Source of the DNA: Prosopocoilus inquinatus
Taxonomy: Eukaryota > Arthropoda > Insecta > Coleoptera > Lucanidae
Length of the DNA: 64,000 bases
Direction: 5' to 3'
Assembly (NCBI GenBank): GCA_036172665.1
Contig: CM069870.1
Location: 60,884,212 to 60,948,211 of the forward strand
Made by a program: the position numbers and the translations under genes. Shown in pieces: positions 30,818 through 39,739 of the stretch. The notes beneath the pieces are model-generated. The model ran no database searches and was not told the origin of the DNA. It saw only the letters and a list, made by a program, of their open reading frames with translations. Numbering within the stretch: position 1 is the stretch's first letter; every line of letters starts with the position of its first letter.

Positions 30818-33469
30818 CTTAGGTTTATTTTTGTTGGATAATACGGAAAGGAGTTTTACTACTTGGTGAAAACTGCTTTAAAAACTCAGTAAAACTGTAG
30901 CAAATAATTACCGTTATTGTTTAACAGATGGCGCTGTGTAGCTTCGTTCGATTAATCTGCCGATCATCTCGAATGATCTTGTAGTATCTCAAATAAAATA
31001 TTTTAAGTAAAGAGAAATAAACTAAGCTTAGGATGTGAGTTTTGCTATTTGGTGAAAACTCCTTTATAAACCCATTAAGGAGAGAATTACTTTTTCGGTT
31101 GATAGGTGGCGCTCTAAATTAATCCACAATTCATCTCGAATGATCTACAGCTGAAAATAGTAGTTTCCTGTAATTCGTCTTTCTCAAAATGTTATTGTTT
31201 AAAGACGATTTCATAAATCTTACCAAAGTGTTAAGCTTGTTAAATATAAAAGCTTTCCATTTTTTAATGTTATCTGTGAAGTCGTCTTTAATCGATACCA
31301 TTTTGAGAAAGAATAATTACAGGAAACTGTTTTTGTCTACTATTTTTTGCTTCTGACAGTAGAATTTATTGATGCAAGCATTTCGAAAGTGGTATTAAAT
31401 AGAGAGAAATAAATTGAGCTTAGGTTTATTTTTATTTGTGCAAGAGAGGAGTTTTATAATAGCTATTGAACTCATAATCGATAAAATTGTTGTAATTAAT
31501 TACCATTGTTGGTTAACAGATGACGCTGTGAAGTGTCTTTCAATTAGTATATACGGATCTTCTCTTCTTCCCTCTTAGTACATTAAAAATAATTTTCGGT
31601 AAAGGAGAGGTAAATTTTGTAAAATGTGAAATCCTAAATGGTCCAAGTAATATGAAGTTGTGAAAACCAAAAGCAAGAAAAAAATGAAATACACAGTAAC
31701 AAAGAAAAAGTATTCGCGTTTATACTCGGAGTAAGTACGATCTGATCAAAAGTGTGAGGAAGAGCGACTGCGTTTTGCTGCATGCAGGAGTGAGAGAGAG
31801 GAGCACCCCGAGTGCTCCGAGCGCAAACTCAACCTCACCTGAGATAAAAGATAGTGAACTATTAATTTTGATAATTATCAGTCAATTTATTTATTTATTT
31901 TTTTCAAAAGCATTTTTTTAACAACTTCAATTGATCTGTTTTTTTTTTAATTTAACGATTATTTTTTTGTTCGCTTAAGTAATATTGGTTAGAATTATGT
32001 AAAAACTGACCATCTTAAAATTTCTATTTTATTTAAAAAAAAAGAACATTCATTTTTAGTAGAAAGTTACACAGTTAAATTTAAAATGACAATATTTTAA
32101 AAATGCTGGATTTAGAAGAACAACTGTAAAAAAATTATACTCTATATTCATTAGTGTTTTAAAAACGTCTAATTATTTATTAGAATTAAATTAACTTAAG
32201 TATAATTCGCTTTTGTTCTAAGTGATTGAGAAGAACATAAGAACGATTCCTATTTTTTACAACAATATAGGACACAATATTTTCTGACCAAACAAAACGA
32301 ACAACTTCCCTAAAGTCATATCAGTAAGTTTTACACTTACAATTAAAGTTTATATTGTCATCAGAAAAAGTACAAGATATTTGATTTTTGAGAGTGTCAC
32401 ATAACAAGGCTTATTATCACAAAAGATAGTGAAGATGTGAGTAGTGTCCGACCGAAGAGTCGGTTTCAATTTATTTTTGTTTGATAATACAGATAGGAGT
32501 TGACATTTGTCTTACTTGATAAAGTTCGGAAATAATCTATCAGACTCGTCAGTTTTTCGAGGTCCCTATCGTTTACGAAATGGCAATTAACTAGGTTCAA
32601 TTTTTTCTAATCTAGTAACTTAGTAAGAAATTACTATGAATAATAATATTAAATTAGGTCAGCCAACCGTAAAATCTGAAATTACTAACAAGAGTAACAG
32701 TTTGTTTCCGAACCCTATCAAGTAAGATAAATATGAATCAAATCTAAGGCCCCTACTTAAAACTAGTTTAAAAAGTCAGGAAAACTGTAGCAAAGAACTT
32801 CCGTTATTGTTTAACAGATGGCGCTGTGTCTTTCAATTAATCGACGGATCATCACACAGATCTAGAATTTATTTACTCAAGTATCACAAATAAAGTATTA
32901 AGTAAAGGAAAATAAATTGAGCTTAAGACAGGAGTTTTGCTGTTTGGTGAAAACTGCTCTACACACTCATTAAGAAAAGAATTACCTTTTCTAGATCTAG
33001 AATTCCTTGATGCAAGAATTTCCAAAGTAATATTAAGTAGAAAGAAATGCATATTGAGCTTACGTTTATTTTTCTGTGGCAAGAGAGGAGTTTTGCAATT
33101 CACTAGCTATTGAACCGACATTCAGTAAAATTGGAGTAATTAATTATCATTATTGGTTGACAGATGGCGCTGTGAAGTGTCTTTCAATTAATCTAGCCAT
33201 CTTCTGTTATTCTCTCTTAATACTGTCATGGTTGCGGAAAATTCGGAAATATTATTAAATTAATTAATATTTCGATGACGAAAAATTTGGAAATCTTATT
33301 AAATAATTTAAAAGTATTTTTTTTTTGAAGCAATGCGACTTATTTGTTGATAAGCTAAGTACTCGTATTGCTTTAAGCAAAAATACGTTCAAATTAATTA
33401 TTAATATTTCCAAATTTTCTGTAATCCAGACAGTATTTTAAAAATAATATTAAATGGAGGAATAAATTT
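30818..33469. repeat. Block of degenerate long repeats (ACAGATGGCGCTGTG units)
   Basis: A composite motif recurs at least five times. It runs AAATTGAGCTTAGGTTTATT, then GGAGTTTTGCTATTTGGTGAAAACTG-like sequence, then ATTACCATTATTGGTTAACA, then GATGGCGCTGTG and TTTCAATTAATC. The GGCGCTGTG anchors are near 30920, 31101, 31518, 32818 and 33165. Spacing is irregular (about 180 to 1300 bp), so these are duplicated and eroded copies, not a regular satellite. The longer unit at 31390-31830 has its partner at 33035-33469 plus 35041-35265, split by PLE 2. No coding capacity. Confidence 0.7.
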
Positions 33470-33510
33470 GGATTTGACTCCTAACCACAATATGTTTTTT
33501 TTAAAAACTA

Positions 33511-33549
33511 AATACTTATTTCGGCAGCTATGCTGCCATCTTCAGTAGT
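33511..33549 (-). ncRNA. Possible hammerhead-like motif, PLE 2
   Basis: On the minus strand, CTGAAGA (33545-33539) matches the CTGANGA core. Stem II is GGCAGC/GCTGCC (6 bp, loop ATA), then GAAA (33522-33519). Stem III is nearly absent, and stem I pairs only about three bases (ACT/AGT). It sits 3' of the endonuclease, as in the other PLEs. Without good stems I and III this is a weak call. Confidence 0.4.
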
Positions 33550-33737
33550 TGCAACTTCTATCTTACTAAATCACAGGAGAAGTGACGGTGTCATACCTAT
33601 CGCTACCTTATATACTAAGTGCGTTCCGCTCCAATGAAGCATGCGCTTCCAGTAGTGAGCGCCTCACCGGGTTGCGTCAACTAAGTCAAGCAACACAGAA
33701 CCTGCCAAAGGCCCGTGATCGGCGTTCATTGAATCAT

Positions 33738-34259
33738 TACTGGTTTTGTGTATAAAAATGGTTTCAAAACCGTCTAATTCCCTGTTGCTTGACGTTGCTT
33801 TTACTAACCTAAGATTACTTAAATCTATTTTATGACTGGTGTCAAAAATATGTTGGGCAACACTGGATTTTTCAATTCTATTGTACTTTAAGTGAGCTAA
33901 GTGTTAGTATGTTTCTTTCTTTTTGTTTGCCCAATATAATTTTTAGTGCACCCTTGACAAGATATTTCGTAGATCCCTGATTTCTCATTTGGTTCAGTTT
34001 TGTCCTTGGGGTTTGTTAGTAAACGTTTTAGAGTGTTGTTATTAGTATATGCAATTGTGTATCATTGTGTTTTAAAAATGTTATTTAAATCTTTAGAGCA
34101 GCTTTTGTCAAACGGAATTTTAATATATTTAGACGTGTTTGTTTCTGTTGGTAACAAAGTGGTAATTTTTTTGATATTGGCCTTATTTACAATTTTCCTT
34201 AACATATTTTCTACAATATCTGCTGAGTAACCATTGTGAATTGCTACATCTTTAATAAA
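33738..34259 (-). pseudogene. PLE 2 linker and GIY-YIG endonuclease, degenerate
   Basis: Around 33996-33900 the minus strand reads KSGIYEISCQGCTKNYIGQT (GIY and YIG both canonical). After a frame change it reads EKSSVAQHIFDTSHKIDLSN and FETIFIHKTSNDSMNADHG (about 33880-33720), which contain the His and Glu regions. No open frame spans the domain. The linker to the RT (34259-34000) also encodes PLE-like sequence. Confidence 0.8.
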
Positions 34260-35040
34260 TTAGAGTTCTTTGTTGTACCTTTCTTTGGACAGTGGGAAGT
34301 TAACTAATCTATTAAGTAGAAAAGAAATTGCAGAATACTTATGTGATAAGGTATGTTGTGAATCATTAACAATAAATCTATTGGTGTTTGTTTCTTTCCT
34401 ATATATATCAAATTCTAATTTGTTTTCACTATTTCTAATAACCAAGGCATCCAGGAATGGTAATTTTCCATTTACCTTTTTTTCAAACGTGAATTTAATA
34501 CTTTTAGGAAATTTAGAATTTAAAATATCCAAAAAATCTTCTATTCTGCATTCCTTGGCATTAAAAACAGCGAAAACATCATCTACATATCTAAACCATA
34601 TTCTAGGGAAATAAGTACAATTTTCTTTGAGTGACGTTTCTAAATTACACATAAAAATGTTAGCCAGATATGGTGATAAGCAGTTTCCCATTGAAATCCC
34701 TTCGGTTTGTTTAAAAAATTCCCCATTAATTTGAAAACAATTTTGCGACATACACATTCATCTGCCTTCTGTTGGTCTATGTTGTTAGAAACTAGGAGAT
34801 CTTGCAGGTAGTTTAGTGTGGTGGGAATCGGGATACTGGAAAATAAGGATTGGACATCAAAAGATATCAGTATTTCGTCCTCGTTTAATGTTAGATCTTT
34901 AACACGTTGGATGAAATCTACAGAGTTTTTCACAAAAAAAGCGTCTTTAGAATTGGCGAGTTTGATGAATTCGGTGTTCAACCACTTGGATAGGAAATAG
35001 GTAGGAGAGTTAATACCAGATATTATTGGTCTTACTGACT
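34260..35040 (-). pseudogene. PLE 2 reverse transcriptase, 5'-truncated, frameshifted
   Basis: Penelope-type RT. The frame begins VRPIISGINSPTYFLSKWL at the truncation point. It continues with ILISFDVQSLFSSIPIPTTL, changes frame at about 34700, and resumes with EGISMGNCLSPYLANIFM and the catalytic box RYVDDVFAVF, then the thumb (FTFEKKVNGKLPFLDALVI). The N-terminal third of RT is missing. The frameshift makes it non-functional. Confidence 0.88.
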
Positions 35041-35275
35041 AAATGGAGGAGAATAAATTTTGTTCAATTCGAAAAGGTCCAAGTAATGTGAAAAGCAAAT
35101 TCAAGAAAATAATAGAAGTACTCTTGAAAATAACCGTACAAGTAACAAAGAAAAAATGTTCGCGTTTACGCTCGGTGTACTTACGATCTGATCAAAAGTG
35201 TGAAAAAGAACGACTGCGTTTTGCTGGATGTAAGAGTGAGAAAAAGAAGCACCCCGAATAATTCGATTATCCGTT
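35041..35275. repeat. Right remainder of long-repeat unit interrupted by PLE 2
   Basis: AAAGGTCCAAGTAATGTGAA, GTAACAAAGAAAAAATGTTC, TACGATCTGATCAAAAGTGT and GACTGCGTTTTGCTGGATGT match 31635-31810 in order. The two segments are direct repeats. The unit's left part lies at 33035-33469, on the other side of PLE 2. Confidence 0.75.
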
Positions 35276-35399
35276 ATTTAATTTAATTTTTTTTTCAATA
35301 AAATCAAGTGTAGTCTTACATCAGAAATTTTCTTTGAACAATTTCAATTCGTTTGTTCATCTTTTTTCACGATTATTTTTTATTAATTATATAAAAACT

Positions 35400-35985
35400 T
35401 ACTTGAAGTTTTCTTGTCCGATGAAAATTGTAAGTACAAAGTTTTTTTTAATCTCGATCCGAACAGAAGTATGAAGGGAAAACACTCAACGTTTCGCTAT
35501 AGATTTATAGCTTCGTCAGGAGTGAAAAAAAAGTAAATAAACAAGTTGTCAAGAGAAACAAGTCGTCAAGAGGAACGAAAAGGTAACATGATTTTAAACT
35601 AAAATACGAATTGTCCGGAATAAAGAGAAAAGTAACTAGAACTAAATTAAAACTATCTTTTTTTAATTAATTGACAGATCTGTATCCTGTTTAAAGAGTC
35701 CAGAAAACTACAAAATATGTCATTTAAATTTTCAAAGTCCGAACGTTTATTAATAGAATTTGGAGACATTTTAATTTTACTCATTTCTATGAAACGTCTT
35801 TTAAAAATATTAGATTCACTGTACAAAATGTCAGTATTATCAAAATCAAAATTATGATTATTTACTAATCTACAAGCATTGAATGATTTTGATTTTTTTT
35901 TAATATGATATTTATGTTGGTCTAAACGTTTTTTTTTTTTAATTTTGGCTCGTTTCAAATGTTCAAATTGTAATTCTGTTTAGAT
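35400..35985 (-). pseudogene. Penelope-like element 3: GIY-YIG C-terminus and 3' region
   Basis: On the minus strand, 35958-35653 encodes RLDQHKYHIKKK, the region with RRFIEMSKIKM, and DFENLNDIFCSFLDSLNRI. This is the C-terminal half of the PLE 1-type endonuclease. The RT and the YIG core are missing because the copy is 5'-truncated at about 35985. Noncoding 3' sequence runs through a hammerhead motif to about 35400, ending TTACAATTTTCATCGGACAA. Homopolymer runs at the 5' side suggest further decay. Confidence 0.8.
35483..35524 (-). ncRNA. Hammerhead ribozyme motif with complete core, PLE 3
   Basis: On the minus strand: stem I CACTC (35524-35520) pairs with GAGTG (35487-35483). The core CTGACGA (35519-35513) matches CTGANGA exactly. 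Stem II is GCTAT/ATAGC with loop AAATCT. GAAA follows (35495-35492), then stem III reduced to the self-complementary ACGT, then T at the cleavage position (35488), just before GAGTG. Every invariant core base is present. Such two-base-pair stem III hammerheads are known from Penelope-like elements and are thought to work as dimers through the palindromic stem III. Activity is an inference. Confidence 0.72.
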
Positions 35986-36002
35986 AGGTGACGTTTATAC
36001 TT

Positions 36003-36870
36003 TCTTAAATTACTCACCACTCGGTAGAACAGCTTCTGGTTTTCCTTGAAATTACTCTTCACTTTTATGCCAAATTTCTCTCAGGCTTCCCTTTTTGCAG
36101 AAATAAGTCTTTCCTTCGCTCGTTTGCTTGATTTTTATATCATTCATGTGTTTCTACCTTTCGTTCTTGCAGATGTCTTCTCCATGTTTTTTCTTGATTT
36201 GTATGCACAGCTTTACTTCGCCCAACTATCATGGTGTTTACTTTTTATTACTTATTTCAGTTGTTCTTCCGCTGTTATGTACCCAGCTCCACTTCGTTTA
36301 TCCTTTCTTAAATTACTCACCACTCGGTAGAATAGCTTCTGGTTTTCCTTGAAAATACTCTCCATTTTTATGCCAAATTTCTCTCAGGCTTCCCTTTTTC
36401 CAGAAATAAGTTTTTCCTTTTATCGTTTTCTTGCTGTTTTATAGCATTCGTGGGTTTCTACCTTTCGTTCTTGCAGATGTCTTCTCTATGTTTGTTTCTT
36501 GTATGCACTGCTTTACTTCGCCAAACTACCATGGTGGTTGCTTTTTGTTACTTATTTCAGATGTTCTTCCGCAGACTTCTCCTGCGCTTTCTAATAATGT
36601 TGTCTTAAGCACCTTTCATAGCCCTCCCACTCCCAGTGCTTTTGTTTCTAGTCCCAATTCGTTAAGCTTTTCTTGAAACGTTCCTATGATTTTTTTACTT
36701 TATGGTATCCTATCTCAGCCTGTGGCATTTTATTTTCTGTGTCTTCTTATTCCTCTCTCTTCCTTCCCTAGCGTCTCTATCAATTCCATTTATTACAAAT
36801 CTAGCTACCACTAGATAATGGTCACTTCCTATTTTTATACTTTGACTTATTATTGATTTTTGTTGTCAAC
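36003..36870 (-). pseudogene. RTE-like LINE relic: endonuclease end and duplicated linker
   Basis: On the minus strand, about 36840-36770 reads KIGSDHYLVVARFVINGI, the C-terminal SDH motif of an APE-type endonuclease. Further on, EKFGIKMESIFKENQKLFY and RVVSNLRK (about 36380-36302) fit the segment between endonuclease and RT in RTE/Bov-B-like ORFs. That linker occurs twice: 36003-36280 and 36302-36575 are about 275 bp direct copies sharing ctttcttaaattactcacca and ctacctttcgttcttgcaga. No RT motifs remain. The clade is tentative. Confidence 0.6.
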
Positions 36871-38630
36871 TTTTGCAGAGGACAATTTAGGGATGATGAA
36901 GAGACAAGGTTTTGGAAGAAAACGCAAAAAATGATAGTATTTACTCAACATGTTTATTTTTTATATGGTTTTACTTTACTCTTCTAATACTGAAATACTA
37001 ATTTTCAGAAATATTTGAGACTGCGTTTTTTCTAGTTTGTGAACACTGGTAGGAGAAATATGGTTTCAAACTAAAAAAGGGAAATTTCAAATCATTAAAC
37101 GACAACTTGGTTTCCGGAAAGCAATCACGTACTTAAATTTATGATTTGAAAGGCGAAATTTGAATTTTTAATTATTTTAAAGGAATCGGAGAATAAACTG
37201 TTTTAATAACTACTACCGATGAGACATCGCCGTCATCACCAAGGTGAACCATCAGAAAAGGCATCGAAGATTTATATGCCTCATGAAAGTGTAAAAGCTA
37301 GATAGATATATATATGAAAAATAAAATAATAAAAATCGTCGCGTCTGCATAAATCGAGATTAATAATAATACTAAGAATAGTTTTATCATATCCTAAATA
37401 CCTATTAAGCAAAGCGTAACCTGATTGAAATTTATGCATGTGCGATAAGGAATTAGTAATTTTCTCGTATTTTATTGCCTTCCAGAAGAAAAAAAAAGCC
37501 AAGAAAGTTAACTGCATTTATAAATTTCAAGCCAAGGTCCCGCAGACAACGTAATCGTATATTAAAACATATTTGTATCTGGTCGTGATTAAGAAGCTAT
37601 CCTTAGAGAACCAATTAGGACGAATATCGACCATTCCGAAATGGGTCAATGTAAGAAGAGATTTTTGCGGCTTCGCGTTTTTCTTTTTCTTCTTTCCTTC
37701 TTTCTTTCTTTTCGTCAAACGCTCACATTCGTAAACACGCACACGGCGGCGATCAAGGCTGTGAGAAATACTTCATAGATTTCCACCTTCTGCGAACGGA
37801 GCTAATTTATTGTATGTTGAGGTTGAACTGACTCCGCGATTGGTTGGCAAAACTGCGCTCGTAAATAGATGCGTGCATTCCCTTTCAAATAGTTTAATTT
37901 TCAGTCATACCTGCACGGTGAACGCTTGGAACAATGACACACATTTCAGCCTGTTTTTTTTTTTGTTTTATAAATGCCTTGCCCAAAGGGACTTTCTGAA
38001 ACTATCGAATGAATATGCATGCACCAATACTAAATAAGACAGTACAATAAAATATTAATGTTCTTTGTAGTAGACCCAGCTAATATGGTCTTAAGTACAT
38101 AATCAAAGTCATAAGTATGACTGGTTTCAATTAAACCACTAGAAAAACAACAATAACAAAAAGCGGCTTTTAAGAACCAGGATGTGGAAACTAAAAGCCA
38201 AAGTTAGGTTGACATTCACATCATCAAAGCAAGGTCGACACTTGGGTAAAAATAGCGTAATGACTCTAGAAAGCAAGTTGTTTTCCGTTTATGTTGTCAC
38301 TGTGTTGAAATTGCATGAAGTTACAAAAAACTCCAAGTAAGGCAGTTTTAAAAACCTAACAGAAATTTCCCCTTAAATGGCAGCAACTAATAAAATATTG
38401 ATTTGTGGACAGAATACCGATTAGTTAGGCAAAGTTGGAAAGTTCACATAAAACTCTCTTCGGGGAAAATTGGATCAAAGTCTCTGTAATATTTAAAATC
38501 ACTCACTTCTCATTTCTGCATTGCAACAACTAAAGAATTATTTTTCATCGTTATTGTGAGTCTACATACAAAATAATAAGATGGCATTTAATGTACCCGC
38601 CTAAATTATGGGTATTTTGAATGTTTCCAG
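36871..38630. other. Probable E93 intron sequence, upstream side
   Basis: Non-coding, with no element ends recognised. It ends with the 3' splice site TTTCCAG at 38624-38630. 37520-38040 is less AT-rich and non-repetitive, so it is a candidate for conserved non-coding DNA. Short open frames here (for example 37527-37742) have no domain. Confidence 0.5.
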
Positions 38631-38962
38631 GGTTGGAAAGGATAGCTGAAGAGCTGATGGGTCGCAGGAAATGGAAACTATATCAAGATTCGATGTCAAG
38701 AAATTATTTGCAGCCGCTAAACAACAACGTGAAGACGAACCAAGAATTGCAGAAGGAAGAGGAACTCGGCCACAAGAACGCGCTCCACAGGACCGACGAC
38801 AGCAGCAGGGAAGAAGAAAGCGTAAAGGTAGAGGTGAAACAAGAAGACACATTCAAGGACCAAGAAGCAGAGGATCGGCTCAAGGACTGGTCGCCTCAGA
38901 GCAAGTGCTACTTTTGTGTCGACGGCAAGCTGGATAGTGACCACAATAATCACGGGGTTTTG
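38631..38962 (+). CDS. E93: E93 (Eip93F / Mblk-1) internal exon, N-terminal region
   Basis: A 332 bp exon lies between TTTCCAG and GTAAGT. It starts with two bases of a split codon (phase 1 intron before it) and ends on a codon boundary. The peptide begins GLERIAEELMGRRKWKLYQD, which I recognise as the conserved N-terminal block of E93. It continues with a charged E/K-rich stretch that includes VEVKQE, a SUMO-like site. It ends DWSPQSKCYFCVDGKLDS, a conserved Cys-containing block, then NNHGVL. E93 is a Pipsqueak-type helix-turn-helix factor induced by 20-hydroxyecdysone that specifies adult metamorphosis in insects. The next exon is at 62810. The initiator Met must lie in an unseen upstream exon. 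Identification is from memory of the family. Confidence 0.85.
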
Positions 38963-39119
38963 GTAAGTACCTCATTTCAAAGAGAAAAAGAAAATATTTC
39001 AACTATTTTCTTCACATAAGAATTTATAGTACAGAAGTTTTATTTATTTCATCCATTCAATCTTTTGGTCTACTAAGGTTTATGGAGGAATGTCCTCCGA
39101 ATTTCCTTCCAGTCGGTTT

Positions 39120-39620
39120 TTTTTTCTTGAAGCCCTTTGTTTTCCCCTTCCTTGTCACTCATTTGTAAGACCATTTGAGTCTTCCGTTTCCTTTTCTCCT
39201 ACTTTTTGTACTTTATCTATTGGGGCGAGTCTTTTATGGAAAATCTTCAAAAGACGGAAATCTTCTCTATACGCCTCATCCTTTTTTCTTAGCCATATCT
39301 TCGTGTTTTTTAAGACCTTCTTCTTTTCTTCCTACAACTTGTACTTCGCCTCGCCTAATCCTCAAAAGAAGGAAATCTTTTCTACATACGCTTCATCCTC
39401 TTTTCTTAGCCATATCTTCGTCTTTCTGTTTTTTAAGACCATTTGAGTCTTCCTTCTTCTTTCCTTCCTACTTCTTCTACTTCACCTGTTGGGGCGAGTC
39501 TTTTATGGAAAATTCTCAAAGGAAGGAAATATTTTCTATACGCTCTTCCTCGATTTTTAACCATATCTTAGTTTTTCAGTTCTTTTCGTATCTGTACATC
39601 GTTTCCATCTGTAAGTAAAT
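39120..39620. repeat. Pyrimidine-rich tandem repeat, ~160 bp unit, 3 copies
   Basis: GGGGCGAGTCTTTTATGGAA, TCTTCTCTATACGCCTCATC and CTTAGCCATATCTTCGTGTT recur in order at about 39220-39320, 39350-39430 and 39490-39570, with GACCATTTGAGTCTTCC between them. The middle copy is shortened. The strand is C/T-rich on the sense side of E93. Open frames across it arise from the lack of purine-rich stops and are not a gene. Confidence 0.75.
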
Positions 39621-39739
39621 AACAGGGAATTTGATCACTTCCTTTAGTGCTTCAACTTGTTTTGTTATGTTTTTATTTGAGTTCCATCTATGGAATCATT
39701 ATCGTCACAAATCTTTGCTTCTTGAAGAAGGTGTGCATT

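Larger units (their letters stand above)
33470..35040 (-). mobile_element. Penelope-like element 2 (second family), 5'-truncated
   Basis: On the minus strand the element runs from within RT (35040) to its 3' end (33470). A near-identical target duplication flanks it: AAATGGAGGAATAAATTT at 33452-33469 and AAATGGAGGAGAATAAATTT at 35041-35060. It interrupts one unit of the long-repeat block. The paralogous unit near 31600 (AAAGGAGAGGTAAATTTTG) approximates the empty site. The order is RT (35040-34260), GIY-YIG endonuclease (about 33996-33738) and 3' region (33735-33470). Sequence motifs differ from PLE 1 and 3, so it is a separate family. Confidence 0.85.

Noticed and set aside
38601..38953. Open frames in other frames and antisense across the first E93 exon
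   Set aside because: Only the frame joining in phase to the exon at 62810 gives a recognised protein.
39090..39618. Serine/phenylalanine-rich open frames of 118 and 147 codons
   Set aside because: They arise because the tandem repeat is pyrimidine-rich and has few stops. Overlapping frames are open together, and no conserved protein is implied.
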